Assembly: GCA_018398575.1 (NCBI GenBank)
Contig: JAGTXZ010000008.1
Location: forward strand, 1,798,001-1,862,000
Direction of reading: 5' to 3'
DNA length: 64,000 nt
DNA from: Ampelomyces quisqualis
Taxonomy: Eukaryota > Ascomycota > Dothideomycetes > Pleosporales > Phaeosphaeriaceae
The notes under the pieces: generated by a model
What the model was told of the DNA's origin: nothing
What the model saw: only the letters and a program-made list of their open reading frames with translations
Databases searched by the model: none
Shown here: positions 33,564-45,920 of the stretch, in pieces
Numbering within the stretch: position 1 is the first letter of the stretch
Layout: every line of letters starts with the position of its first letter
Translations under genes and position numbers: made by a program

Positions 33564-33869
33564 GATGGCGGCGGTCGAGCGTGTGCGATGTGTTGTCGCA
33601 AGTGGTCCATTCGAGGTGGCGGGCGGCGCATAGATGGAGCTGCAATGGGGCGGGATGTCGTCGATGCCGGCCGCGACAAAATTTCGGGAGTCCGAGTCCG
33701 CAAGTCACGGGTAGAGTCGAGAACCCCAACATTGGCTGAGCTCGAGCTCGGGGCCACCAGGGCCGCTGCGGCGGGCGGCTACACTCTGGCCCTAGCAGCG
33801 TGGGCGCTTCGCAGTCGACACGATTAGACCTTGAGACGCGCCCATGTGGATTAGCAGAGGAGACCCTCC

Positions 33870-33913
<44 letters not shown>

Positions 33914-33993
33914 TTTATAAATCCCGCTCGCTGCCCCGACCGTGACCTGACCCTGCTTCTTGTATAGACAGCCAGCTTACCGACACGGACACA
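33564..33993. other. divergent promoter region MRPS8 / proline-rich gene
   Basis: Contains an (AT)n microsatellite at 33873-33911. No gene is supported. Confidence 0.5.
33873..33911. repeat. (AT)19 microsatellite
   Basis: Uninterrupted AT dinucleotides about 80 bp upstream of the next start codon. Confidence 0.95.
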
Positions 33994-35539
33994 ATGCCTC
34001 CACAGCAGGGCGAGGTGTCGTTGTTAACACTGTAGGCGGTGCACGTGAGCGTCCTAACAAGCTGCGCGGGATGCTAACCGCCAGATAGCTTCGCAGACAT
34101 GCACTACTACCTCTCCCCGCCGTCACAGACACCACCCCACCATCGCTTCGACAAGGGCTCCTATGTCTACCTCTACCACAACCCCATTCGCCAGTCAGGC
34201 CGCATAGAGATAGCAAACCATGCGGGCACCCCGGACCAGGATGCCTTTGCTGGTCGTACGTTCTTTGACTTTCACCCACCGTCTACATGCGCCGGGCACT
34301 GACTTTGGCTGTCGTGTAGAGCTAGATACAGTTCGCGTCGACCATACGTACAAGCACTCCTGCCTCTTCACCCTGACCGTCGACGGCTTCCGCAGCCAGA
34401 GTGGCAGTCCCGCTCCCAGCCCGCATCAAGACGGTTCCCAATGGCACCTCCCCACGCCCGACCCCACCAACCAGGGCAAATACATGTACCGACTGCACAC
34501 TGTGGACATGTACTTCTGGACCCCCGAAGATGCCAACCTCTTCCAAGACTCTCTACGGCGGGTACTGCAGCCTCACCAGCTGCAAATCGTCCGCAACCCC
34601 AATGCGACGCCGATCCATTCCGAGCACAAGAACGATGCTCTGAGTCCAGTCATTGCGAGGCTGGAGAGCGCGGCCATCTCACACTCTAGTCGCAGCCCGA
34701 GTATCAGCAGCACCCAGGCCTTCCCGGGCCCACCGACAGCTCCCGCACCAGCGTCCAGTCCCCCAGCTGGCCAACCAGGCTATGCTCCCATGGCCTACAA
34801 TCCCGCAGCACCTGCAGCTCCCGAGCCTATAGCCCATCGCGAGAAGACTCCTCCGCCGCCCGATGTCGAAGATGGCACAGGCCTTGGAGCAAGTGCTGCT
34901 CAAGACCATGATGCTTCGCACTACAACAACCCCCTACAGGCGGCCTTTGTGCCCCAGCCCACCTCGGGTCCTTATACGCCAGGTCCTCCTGCCGGTAGAC
35001 AAGGCTTCAGTGGTCCACCACACCCAGGTGCACAGCGCGCAAATACTTCTGGATCCTTCCCTGGGCCTCCACAGAGCCCGCCGTCGTTTGCGCCGCCCCC
35101 ATCTGCCCCGCCAGGTCCATTCGATGGGAACACACCTCCCCCTGGTCTTCAAAGGACGTCGACTATGCCTACTCAGCAGTACGCCGACTACCCAGGGTCA
35201 CCCGGCTTCCCACCAGCCCTTCAGTCCCCATCGGCACATGGGTCTCTGCCTTCGCCGGGCTTTGCACCGCAGCAGTACCAGCCTATGGCAGCTCTACCAC
35301 CAGGTGGCTATAGTCAGTTCCAGTATGGCAGCACAAGCGGACAAGTGCCAGGGACGAATCCACATGCCAGCCCGCACGACTTGCACCAACAGCTCTATCG
35401 TCCAAGCGAGCAAGAAGCCACTGTTGTAGACCACGACAATCCCAACGCAAAGCCGCCCAAGTCGAATGTCGGAAAGAGGGTTGACAAGGTGGAGAAAGGC
35501 GTAGGGAGATTTCTCAAGAAACTGGACAAGAAGTTCTGA
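33994..35539 (+). CDS. conserved proline-rich protein of unknown function
   Basis: Three exons (33994-34031, 34089-34252, 34320-35539) give about 473 residues. I recognise it as a conserved filamentous-fungal protein but cannot assign a function. The N-terminal 150 residues are compact and look like a folded domain: MPPQQGEVSLLTL, MHYYLSPPSQTPPHHRFDKG, YVYLYHNPIRQSGRIEIANH, LHTVDMYFWTPEDANLFQDS. A conserved APAAPEPIAHREKTPPPPD block follows. The middle is low-complexity Pro/Gly/Ser/Gln (for example GPPTAPAPASSPPAGQPGYA). The C-terminus is a short basic amphipathic helix (KVEKGVGRFLKKLDKKF). The open frame can be extended left from 34320 to 34220, but that part is intron 2 (donor GTCGTA, the weakest junction here). 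Confidence 0.8.
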
Positions 35540-36348
35540 GCAACTTGTCCTTGGCATTTTCTACTGTTGCGCTTTTAGCCCGCCATGAGAGTGTATCTAG
35601 TCCAACGAACGAAACCATGTCTGAAATGGTGCGGCAGTTTGCACAAAGGTGCTCCACGTGGACAGCCACGTTGCAAGCTGCAGCATGGTGAATGCATGTG
35701 AAGTGCCATGGCTTTGCGGCGCAGTAGCCCAATCACGTCGCGCCGTTGCGGCGCTAAAACTGCGGAACCGATCGGGGCCCGCACTGGGGGAGCTTCCTTG
35801 ACTTGGGCCCCCAAGAATAGCAACAGGTTTTGCGAGCGAGAGATGACATGCGAGGTTGCCGCGGCACGTGCTGATGGGAAGAACTCTAGTTGTTCAATGT
35901 GGTCACGATTGCTCTTCACCAAGATTGTTCCTCCACATTGACGCTACTTTGTCGGCGATTCGAGAGTCGGAAGCGCCCTGCACTGCCGCCTGCGCATCAA
36001 CCAGGCCGCAGCTTCAGCCAAGCGTCCCCGGCCGCAGCTCAGCCCTGGATCATCATCGCAAGCTTCCTGCTCCATGGTGCTGTGCACTTCTTTTGTAAAC
36101 ACCTTGCAAAGAATCAGCCTACCACGAACGCGGTCCTATAGACAGCTATCTGCCTGTTTCAACGTTAGCTGTCTCGGCCTCTGACAGCTGTTAGGGCGAA
36201 CCTGCACCGAGGAACCGGGCGGGTCTAGGCGTGGGCGATCCACCTTCTCCAGACGAGTGATCTCATTCTCCAACAAAATCTCTGGGACGCTTTTTTGGGA
36301 CGAAAGGCGGGACGTTTGACGTGGACGTTTGCCAGCCGGTCCGGGATC
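35540..36348. other. intergenic region
   Basis: Both flanking genes read rightward. Only short unsupported open frames are present. Confidence 0.45.
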
Positions 36349-37679
36349 ATGTTGCTGCCTAGAGATGCTGTGGCAAGCGCGTTGGACAAGAGAATGGAGA
36401 AGGGACAGAAGACAACACTCGTCGTAGGTGCTCTCCACGTCCTCTTTTCCTTGCCTTGCGGGCACTTCCGCCCACAATGCGATTGGCCCACTGACACCAT
36501 GGATAGATCGGCATCATCGTCGTCGCCATCTTCGCAATCGTCGCCATCACCTCCTTCCTCACCCTCAAGTTCCGCCGGCCGTATCGCACCGCCCAAGCCG
36601 CAAAACCAGAGACGGACAAGCTACCCTCGCTATTCTCGTGGAAGAATTTCCGCAAGAGGCCGCGGCGCAATGAGTACTCGACGAGTCTCCAAGACACCGA
36701 GTACAGAGGCAGCAGCAGCAATGTCAGGGAGAGCCGAGAGATGAGTGGGGCAGCAGCGACGGGTCCTGAGCGATCCGTCACCAGCAATGGCGTCGACAGG
36801 CACACCTCGGTGCGCAGTGTCATGACTTTGCCGCCGTATGCCCCCGCCCCCAGAGAAGACGAGAGAGTCTTGGGACGCGAGGGCGAGCGAGCCGGTATGG
36901 ACAACGTCATTGAGCTACCGGAGACTGTAGACGACGAGGAGGGACGCCGGGAAGAGGAGATGGAATCGCTTTATCAGATCCGACTTGCACGCCGCGTCGA
37001 AGCAGCCGATCGCGAAGCGAGGCGGCAGGCCAGACGCGACGCCCGTGCGAGAGGTGATGTCCAAGCGCTTGCAGACATTCGACGACGAACCGAGGAGGCC
37101 GCAGACCTATCTGTGTCGCAAATGCTCATTGCAGAACATCAAAACAACTCACGCACCCGTGAACGACGGGTCTCGTCTGTAGCCTATGGGGACTTGGGAG
37201 TGGCACGCCACGATGGAACACGGCTGCGCGCCAACTCTACCGAAAGCGACAATCGGCCTCTTCTCGATTCCGCAGCCTCTATGTCCGGTCAAAGCCACCA
37301 CTCTCGGGCTTACTCTGGCAACATCCTCGATCCTGACACTCACCAGCGCGGCCTTTCTGTCACTTCTTTCGGATCTCGCCTATCCGATGACTACGACTTC
37401 AGCGATCTCGGACGGCCAAGTACTCAATCGCGGCAGTCGCCTAATGGCGCAAGCGACGACTTCGAAGTCGTTCCCTTGAACCCTGAGAGAAGTCACAGTG
37501 GAAGCAGAACCGGGACGCCAAACATGGAAATACCCAGAGAACAAGCTCCAGCATATGAGGACCCACCGACCTACGAAAGTCCCGTACAAACACGTGCTCC
37601 ACAATTGCCCAACCTCGAGCGATTACCAAGCATACATGTTACACCAGAAGACACAATGTCTCGATCACCGCCGAGGTGA
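36349..37679 (+). CDS. single-pass membrane protein with long acidic/basic cytosolic tail, function unknown
   Basis: Two exons (36349-36423, 36507-37679) give 415 residues. The 25-codon first exon (MLLPRDAVASALDKRMEKGQ) joins in phase to a transmembrane helix near residues 24-45 (LVIGIIVVAIFAIVAITSFL) followed by basic residues (KFRRPYR), which predicts the long C-terminal part to be cytosolic. That part has a conserved charged helix, EEEMESLYQIRLARRVEAAD then REARRQARRDARARGD, and Ser-rich disordered stretches with PPTYESP-type PY-like motifs (APAYEDPPTYESP). Such motifs can recruit Nedd4/Rsp5-type ligases, which is inference. No enzyme fold is seen. Confidence 0.75.
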
Positions 37680-38372
37680 CCACCCACCCTATGTCCTGCT
37701 TCTTCTCAGCAGACTGCCTTGCCACACAATTGTCTGCATCCTTATCACATATCCGGCCATTTAGCGAGTTGAGATTGTAAGAGCCTCGAGTATTTAACGA
37801 AGTCATGTTTAGATATATGGAACCGCTGGGATTGCGCACTGTTGCGTACGCCCGTCTTTGGCGCTGTACACATTGTTTGGGAAGCACATAAAGCTGGCGC
37901 AGAACATGACGGATCATAATGTCTATACGAAGTTTCACAAGCAGGCTGGTGTGGGAATATAGCAAAGCGTAGCTGCAATATTGTTTGCATCGTTGTATAC
38001 ATTTACCATTGTTCTGTACTAGAGAAATGCATCCAATCGTTTCTCTTGTCATATCTCGACACCACGTTTCAACAAAAGCGTGTGGCAACCCTCATACACC
38101 AAGCCCCGCATCACAATTCGCCCGCCCCGTTTCCTCGGCGAGACGTGCACGTCATGATGTGCATGTAGTCAGCGTCGTGAAAAATGTGGAAACAACACGC
38201 ACCAAACATCCCGCTCAAGGCTAGGAAAAAGCTGTTTTGGGGAATTGACTTGGTCAAACGGTACGGTACGACGGAGTCGAGAAAAAAAAAACGACGGTGG
38301 CAGTGACCCAGCGACGCAGAAGAACACGCATGGTATATACTTTGTATTGCCCAAAAGACTTGCAACGGCAGA
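37680..38372. other. convergent intergenic region
   Basis: 3' flanks of the membrane protein and PRI2. No gene is supported. Confidence 0.5.
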
Positions 38373-40000
38373 TTACTCTTGCATGGTATCAGCAGGGCCG
38401 GGACCCACGACGCCAGCGTTCCCTTGACCCAGATGCGTCAACAGCCAACTGCGCTTAAAGTACGTATTCGGATGGACAATGGTATCCAGCTCCGTCGCGG
38501 ACCAAGTCGCGTCGTCTTTGACTTTTTTGATTTGGCGCTGGTGGCTCCACTCAAAGACCCGGTTGCACGCGACGTGATAGCGCTGCTTGGACACGTCTTC
38601 TTTTACCGTTTTGAGCACGTCGCGATCGCTTACGCCCACGCGCTGGAGCAAGGGGACGAGGTTTTCGGGCTTGTAGGTGCGGTAGGGGCAGCCGTGGGTT
38701 TGGCCCGGGCCTGGTTGGGGTTCCGTGAGGAGTTTTTGGCACGAGTAAGGGGTGTAGCCTCGGCCGCGGCGGTTGGCGTCGCCGCCTACGTCGCCGTAGG
38801 CGTGGCGGACGTTGTATTTGTATTCTTTTTGGAATTTGTCGTCGTCGATGAGCTTGAACGAGCGTCGCCAGAAGATTAGGCATTCGTCTAGACTCAGGCC
38901 AATGCCCTTTAGGAAAAGTGTGTACTGGAGACGCCCGAAATGCTTGAGATGAGAGTTCTCGCGAAGCGTCATGTGTAGGTTGCGCATGCATAGCGGGAAG
39001 TTCTGGGAGAGAGCGTCGATGCTGGTTGCTCGTATCGCCGAGAGCCCGTCGATGTTCGCATCAGAGGATGAGTATGCAGCATCAGGCGCGGTGAAAGACT
39101 GTGATAGATGGGCGAGAATTGGCGCAAGACGGTCGTCTTCGTCAAGGCGTGGGAGAGCGCGTGCGGTCAACTGGTAGACGATTAGTTTCAGATACTAAGC
39201 CAAAGTACGCAGGTTCTTCCCACCTCGAGTGCGTCGTCCAACTTGTTGGTGAAATCTGCCACCACCAGACTCATTTGTTCTCGTTGCGGAACATAGGCTT
39301 TTCCTCTCTTTAGCAGCACCCTTCGTTGCTCCACAAGCTCGGGAACCCTCTCCCAGTCGACCTTGAACCATTCCTGCTCTTCTCCCTTCTTGTGCCCGCT
39401 TGCCGCTAGTAGCTCCTCTTTCAACTCTCTCTTCTCATCCTCCTGGACCTCGTCCCACTCCAGATTTAGGCTCCGCACAAATTCCTGTCGTTCTCGTGGA
39501 TCGTCCTCTTTGAATCGCAGTCGAAAAAGCATCGTCTCTAGCCGCGAGAACCGCCGCCGCAGGTCCTCTGTCGAGGAAAAGGCAAGTCGCAAGATGAAGT
39601 GTGAGTAGTGGTCCTTTCTCCGCTCCTCCTGCAGCTTGTGGCTTCGCGAGGAATCGGATCGGAGGGGAAGATGCTTGTCCAGTATGCCCTTCATGTAATC
39701 TGCCGTCTCCTCGGGACCTTTGTTACGAAAACTGCATGCTTCGAGCTCGGAGAGAACTGTTGCGTGGTAAGTCGCTGCGTGGTTCGGGACTTGCCTCCAA
39801 CATCACTCACCCTTCAGTCGGTTGATTGCCCATGTCTCAAACTCCTCGAGTGTGATTTCCGCTGTCGGCGGTAGCACATAGAAATTCAGTCGGTGCTCGT
39901 AGTTCTGCTGCTGAAACTCGGCCTTCGCAAATTGTCGCCGCTTGTAGTCGAGGTTCGCACGTCGCTTGGGGTCGACTCGGGAGTAATCGTGGCGGATCAT
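38373..40000 (-). CDS. pri2: DNA primase large subunit Pri2
   Basis: Three exons (40000-39811, 39756-39224, 39170-38373) give 506 residues, near the yeast length (528). Pri2 partners the catalytic primase subunit in the polymerase-alpha complex and starts RNA primers. The N-terminal domain has RLNFYVLPPTAEITLEEFE, SHFILRLAFSSTEDLRRRF and WFKVDWERVPELV. The C-terminal iron-sulfur domain keeps four candidate cluster cysteines: FPLCMRNLH, TPYSCQKLL, HGCPYRTY and HVACNRVFEW. CLIFWRRSF and EYKYNVRHAYG are strongly conserved family blocks. The start is the Met of MIRHDYSRVDP. The phosphatase gene follows in tandem about 300 bp downstream. Confidence 0.95.
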
Positions 40001-40303
40001 GATGGCTCGTGGAAAAGGGGGGTGCAGTGCAGTGCAGTGTTGTGTGTCGCGGCCCGTTCACTATACTCCACGTGAAAGTGGTCGGCGCGTGTTACGCGTC
40101 GCGCTTAGTCTAACTGTATTCGGCACACGCGTTGGCCACGCATCAATTAAGCAGCTCAGCACGGTCCCGCAAATGCAAGGGCTATGCGCCTGGATACCTC
40201 CATCGCATCAGATGTGGAAAGATGCTGTTTCGCTAATGTCTATTGTCTATGTATGATGCTCCATGGCCGCGCTATATTCCCACACTAGACACCAAGAAGT
40301 GTC
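40001..40303. other. intergenic region PRI2 upstream / PHO13 3' flank
   Basis: Two tandem minus-strand genes are separated by 303 bp. Nothing recognised apart from a gtgca/gtgcagtgcagtg run near 40020-40040. Confidence 0.45.
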
Positions 40304-41460
40304 TCAACCCATCAAGTCGCCCAATGCGTTGACGTATGCCTGTGGAACCGTCTTCGCGCCCTCAGCCAAGAAGTCCTCCTTCTTGCTCACCCCCGTCAGC
40401 ACGGCTAGCGTGCCACCAAGCTTGCCATCGATACCAAACTGAATATCTGTGTTCATTCGGTCGCCTACCATGCATGTTCTACTGCGGTCAAATTTGAATT
40501 TGCCCTCTACCGCGTCCATCATCGCTTGGCTCGGTTTGCCCAAGGAAAGCGGTTCCCTTCCAATGGCTCGCTCCAATGCCGCCCCGGACGACCCGGCACC
40601 AGGGAACAGGGTGTGCGACATGGGCAGCGTGCTGTCAATGTTGGTTGCGAGATAGATTGCGCCGCGCTGCAAGTACTGGAAAGCTATCGCGGTCTTGAGG
40701 TAGCTTGGGTGGAAATCAAGCCCACTTAGCACCACCCCGACGTCAGGATCCAGTAATGTGCCGTTGGAGATGTTGTCAAAGTCCTCGGGCTGTCGAATGT
40801 CTCGACGATACTCTGGATCTGTTCCACCAATATAGGGCACTCCTTCGGACTCCAGTTCCTGCTCAACGCCAGATTCTCCGAGCACAAAGACCTTGTTCTT
40901 GGGCCCTGGCAGTTTGAGGATGCGGGCGATGTATACGGCCGCGCTGTATGACGAGCCGAAGACTTCCTCCTGCAATGCGGTCAGCCGAGGATTTATCTGG
41001 TTTGCGATTCACGTACCACTTCCGCGGTTATGCCGAGCTTATCGAACTTCTTCTTGTAGTCCGCGCGCGATTTGGTGCTGTTGTTGGTGACAAATACGAG
41101 CTGCTTGCCTTGCCAAGTCAAATTGGTCCTCAAAAAGTTCCGAGGACACCTTTACCCTTGCTTCTCAGCAGCTCAAGTGTTTCTGGTACTTTCTCGTAAA
41201 GATGATCGCCGGACCATAAGACGCCTATCCTTCTTCACAATCAGTGAACTGCTGCAAGCGAATGGACGTCAATGCCCAGCATATTGGTCGGGGAGGCTCT
41301 CGTAGCAGCGTGCACACACCATCGCAATCGAAGAGGAAGACCTTGAGGAGCTTGTCAGAACGGTCAAGGTAAATTGGGAAACAACGCTCACATCGAATCT
41401 TGACAAAAACTCCTCTATAGCAGCTTTGTCACCAGTTAGGAATTGAGGTTTGGCTGACAT
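40304..41460 (-). CDS. pho13: HAD-superfamily 4-nitrophenylphosphatase / phosphoglycolate phosphatase
   Basis: Five exons (41460-41392, 41341-41320, 41224-41156, 41108-41017, 40969-40304) give 305 residues, the family's normal length. Pho13/PGP enzymes remove damaged or inhibitory metabolites such as 2-phosphoglycolate. HAD motifs are all present: I FLFDCDGVLWSGD (interrupted by an intron within the Gly codon), II FVTNNSTKSR, III LGKPSQAMMD and IV MVGDRMNTDIQFG. Exon 2 is only 22 nt and carries most of motif I, so the catalytic Asp is invisible to simple ORF reading. The following intron is 95 nt, long for this window. Confidence 0.93.
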
Positions 41461-41672
41461 TGCGGTTTGTCCTTGTGCGAGGGAATACGGAAGATGAAGA
41501 CTCTGCTGTGCTTATGTTTGAGCATGTGGTTGGGTGGGGTGCTTGGCGGGGACCCTGAAAATAGTGTTCGGGTCCGGCTACGTAAACTCCGCGATGGCGG
41601 TTACATCAAGTGGCATAATTTATGGCATTCTTCTGTCTACATGAGTGTTGCTCAAAGCTTCGATTCGCATAG

Positions 41673-43387
41673 TCAATCGACCACAATCTTCTTCTCTAGC
41701 TCTTCAAAGTGCTCAAAGAAGCTCTGGAACAGGTTAATTGCGTGCTCAACGTCATGGGCTCCACCTGTCTCGCGGATACTGTGCATGCTCAACTGAGGAT
41801 TACCCAGATCCAGCGTGCGAGCACCCATGGCTGCTGAGAGCATGGGACCTATCGTACTGCCGCAAGAGGAGTCGTTACGCACAACGAAGAGCTGCAGGGG
41901 CACACCCTCTTTGGCGGACGACACGCTTGAGGAAGCCTTCTTGGCGCGACGGGCTGCTTCCTGGAGCAAGACAATGCCGGGCGTGTTTGTAGCATACCGA
42001 GCATTAGCGTTGATTTTGATTACAGTACCCTTGTTCATCTCGGGCCTGTGTTGAGACTCATATTTGGCGGGGTAGTTGGGATGCACCGAGTGAGCCATGT
42101 CGGCCGAGATCAGGAAAGAGGTTGCCAGCGTCTGCTCAAAGGCAGTCGACGTATCGGCCTCAACCTTGTCATATGACTTGTCGGAGCTGCTTTCTGAGGC
42201 CGGGAGGACAGAGAGACGACGTATGACTGCAGGCAGCAGGTTGGAGTCTGCTCCCTGTGCCGTTTGCGAACCAATCTCCTCATGGTCAAAGCAAGCAATG
42301 AGACGAATAGTGGAGTCACTATCCAGAGCTGCCGAGGACGACAGACTCTGGACAATTCCCTCGACACTACAGTAGGTCATCATCAAGTTGTCCAGTCTTG
42401 GCGAGAAGATGAGCTCGTTGTTGAGGCCGCCGACCACTGATTTTTGCGTATCGTAAAGCAGCATTTCGAAATCTACAATGTCGCTGGGCTTGGCACCTGC
42501 TTCTTCGGCGATAATATCGACAATGTATGAGTGATGCCGTTGCGTCGGCGTCGCGAGTGGCTCAAAGGTGCCATGTTGCTTTTCCTCGTCTTTGGATTCT
42601 TCGTCTTTGGACTCCTCGGTCTTGCCTTGTCTGTTCAATTCGGCAGCTACAAGGCCAGCGATCGGGAACAGTTGTGTTTCCTTGTTGAATTGGAAGGTCT
42701 CTTGACGGTCAAGATGAATGGCCAGTGTTGGGACCCTCAAGATCGGTCGCTCCACTTTGACCAGGCGCTGTACGATGTTTCCGCTCTCTGTGCGTACCAT
42801 GGCTCGTCCGGCGATACTTAGGTCGCGATCGAACCAAGTGTGCCACAGACCTCCGCCGTAGGTCTCGCAGGCAACTTGTAGAAATCCATCACTTTGACGT
42901 TTGGACACGGGCTTGATCCGGAGACACGGCGAGTCGGTGTGTGCACCGATCATGCTAATGGGGTTACCGGCCTTCCATCTCTTGCCGATGGCAAATGCGA
43001 CGATGGACGATGCGTTGCGCGTGAGGTAGTACTTGCCGCCAGGACGGAGCGTGGGCGCCCAGGAGTCGCGCTCCTACGACCAGCTTTGTCAGCTCTCGAT
43101 GCCTTGTTGTTCATCGTGTCTGCGGCAATCACGAGAGCAGAGTCTGTGGCGTTGTAGCCAGCAACGCCCGAGCTCTCCACCAACTACATCCCGGTGCATA
43201 GTGCATACCTTTACTTGCTTGAAGCCGGCCTTTTCCAGTCTTTCCCTGGCAGACTTGACCGCGTGAAAGGCTGAAGGGGTCAATGACAGTGTCGACCGCA
43301 ACGACCGAGGGCCAACATACGCGTGGGTGAGGCGTTGACGAAGGACAGAAAGTCCTCGGCGGCAGCGAGGGACGGTTTGGAGGCCAT
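41673..43387 (-). CDS. ape4: aspartyl aminopeptidase (M18 family, Ape4/DNPEP)
   Basis: Three exons (43387-43321, 43270-43209, 43073-41673) give 509 residues. The enzyme is a cytosolic zinc aminopeptidase that removes N-terminal Asp/Glu; in yeast it can also be sent to the vacuole. Motifs with metal ligands or catalytic residues are visible: GAHTDSPCLR (His, with base Asp), FDHEEIGS (Glu pair), DMAHSVHPNY and SMHSIRETGGAHD (C-terminal His). An acidic repeat (EESKDEESKDEEK) is inserted near residue 190. Intron 2 is 135 nt, the longest confident intron in the window. It is divergent from CDH1. Confidence 0.94.
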
Positions 43388-43943
43388 GGCGCGGGCACAC
43401 GACTGTGATATCACCCCTGGCTTGCAGCAGCGTAGGGCGGACTCCGGAGAGAGCGGGGTGGGGACGGGGGACGGGGGACTGGGGAGAGACGTTGCAGGAG
43501 CGCAGCACCAAGGGCGCTAACGGTGGGAGGGGCGATGATTGGCCGTGGTCGCGTGCGGGAACGTCAAAACAGCGACAAGCCAAACAAGACGGGTCGAGCC
43601 TGCCCCAGCGACGCCCGAGCTGCGACCTCACAACAAACGACCCTCACCCCGCCATCGTCGCCACCGCCGCCACCCACCCACCACACCACCCCGCGGAACA
43701 CGCGGTGCGCATCGCGCGACGCCGAACAGCTTCGTCACGGGGAGTGCCGTTGTTGCGCGCCGACACCGCTATTCCGAGCCAGCGACGACGAGGACCACAC
43801 AGCCAAGGGGCATCGCACTCGCAGTCACCGGCCCGCGCCCACCACCATTCCCGCCGTCACCTCTGCTGCGAGGCATCCGTTGCGCAGCCAGCACAATACC
43901 CGGCCAGCGTCCCCGCCTCCGCCCACCTCTTTGTCGTGACAGC
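43388..43943. other. divergent promoter region APE4 / CDH1
   Basis: GC-rich; long overlapping frames on both strands here reflect composition and extend the CDH1 frame leftwards without family similarity. Confidence 0.5.
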
Positions 43944-45920
43944 ATGACGCGAGAGCACATGGAACCAGGCCGTGACGTAGGCGCCAACGCCGACGATGGC
44001 ATTGCGACGCCGACTCTGATCTCGCCGCCAGAGTCCAAGACGCCCCCAACGGCAACGCACAAGCGCAACCAGTCGGCCTTTGGCATCAATGCACACGACC
44101 GGAACTCTGAGCCCGTCGATTCCTCGATCCTGTCCAAGGCCTTGGAACAGTTGGAGCATGCAGGCAGGGTGAGAGAGCGGACGCCAACCGCAAGCCCGAG
44201 CCGCAAGCGACCACGGATCTACGGCGACAGGTGAGTTTGCGACCCTGGAGCACCCATTCCTCGCTCCTTAGCTCACCCCCCCTCAGATTCATTCCAAATC
44301 GCGCGGGGCAAGACCTGCAGGCCAGCTTCAATCTCTTACACGACGATGCTTCTCCTGCAACCCCGTCCAGAGCAAGACGCGCTCCACACAACGAGCTGCA
44401 CTTTCAGAAGAGTAAGTCATTCGCAGTCACTGATTTTGCCGTCCACTGACCCTTAGTAGCGGAAGAGGCAAACCGGACATACTCGGCAGTGCTCCGACAA
44501 GAGATGTTCGAGGGCTCTGTGCCGCACGCCTTTCCACAGAGTTTGTCTCCAACGGACAGTGCTAACATGCGGAGACCTGGCCGCTCGCACACTCCCCCAG
44601 CCAGGCATGTAGCTTCTTTACCGCCACCTTCAGGGACACCTTCAACACCTCACAAGAATCTGTTCTCATACTCGGGCCAACCTACACCATCTCGAACGCC
44701 TTCTAGCCGACACGGCGTGCTCAATCTTAACGCGCGTTCTGAGCTATACAGCCTCTCCCCCATCAAATACAGCAGTCAACGCATGCTACTGAGCCCTCAA
44801 CGAGCGCCGCGAGCCGTGTCAAAAGTGCCATATAAAGTGCTAGACGCACCTGATCTCGCAGATGATTTTTACCTTAACCTTGTCGACTGGGGCAGTCAGA
44901 ACACGCTTGGAGTGGGCCTTGGGTCGTGCGTTTACATGTGGAACTCGAGTAGTGGTCGTGTAACAAAGCTTTGTGAACTGGCCGACGACTCGGTGACGAG
45001 CGTCAACTGGATACAACGCGTAAGTCTTTCGTTTGATCACAGTCTTCATCAGAGCTGACGCGAATCAGGGCTCACACATTGCGATCGGCACCAATCGAGG
45101 CCAGGTGCAGATTTGGGATGCGCAAACTCAGCGTCGTCTTCGGACCATGACAGGACACACTGCTCGTGTCGGTGCCCTTGCATGGAATGACCACATACTG
45201 ACTTCTGGATCGAGGGATCGAAACATCTACCACCGCGACGTTCGATCACCTGACCAATGGCTTCAAAAGCTAGCCGGCCATAAGCAAGAAATTTGCGGCT
45301 TGAAGTGGAACCAGGAGGACAACCAACTTGCGTCTGGAGGCAACGACAACAAACTTATGGTGTGGGAGAAGCTCAACAAGGAGCCCACCTTTAAGTTCAG
45401 CGAGCACCAGGCAGCTGTCAAGGCCATCGCGTGGAGCCCTCATCAACGCGGTCTACTCGCTAGCGGCGGTGGTACCGCAGACCGGACAATAAAGTTTTGG
45501 AACACATTGATATCGGCCAATGGGCCGTCGGCTTCCTCCCTTGCTGCTGCATCAGTCGCAGCGTCCGCTTCGGCCACAGGCAACATCCCGGTCTCTCCTA
45601 CCACCCCAGCAAATCTCATCAACAGCCTCGACACAGGCAGCCAAGTGTGCAACCTTGCGTGGTCGAAAAACAGCAATGAAATTGTCTCGACGCACGGCTA
45701 TAGCCAGAACCAGATCATCGTCTGGAAATATCCTAGCATGCAACAAGTCGTGTCGTTAACTGGTCACACTTATCGTGTGCTCTATCTTGCTATGAGTCCG
45801 GATGGCCAGGTCATCGTCACTGGTGCTGGCGATGAGACGCTCCGCTTCTGGAATGCCTTCAAGAAAAAGGAGCGCACTGGAGGCCTGAGCAACATGGACA
45901 GCTGGGGTGTCATCCGGTAG
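43944..45920 (+). CDS. cdh1: APC/C activator Cdh1 (fizzy-related WD40 protein)
   Basis: Four exons (43944-44230, 44287-44411, 44460-45019, 45069-45920) give about 607 residues. Cdh1 brings substrates to the anaphase-promoting complex in late mitosis and G1. The C-box DRFIPNR is split by intron 1. KVPYKVLDAPDLADDFYLN opens the propeller; WD blades include GRVTKLCELADDSVTSVNW, IWDAQTQRRLRTMTGH, NIYHRDVRSP and GGNDNKLMVWE. A Ser/Ala-rich insert lies between SANGPSASS and ATGNIPVSP. The last residues, WGVIR, supply the IR tail that docks on the APC/C. Intron 2 ends in TAGTAG, so acceptors 44456 or 44459 are both possible and alter one residue. The many SP/TP sites in the N-terminal part fit CDK control. 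Confidence 0.95.

Noticed and set aside
34220..34319. In-frame leftward extension of the proline-rich gene
   Set aside because: This is intron 2; the family-like N-terminus lies in the two upstream exons.
43405..43947. Long overlapping frames upstream of CDH1 on both strands
   Set aside because: They come from high GC and lack of stops in a shared promoter; no protein similarity seen.
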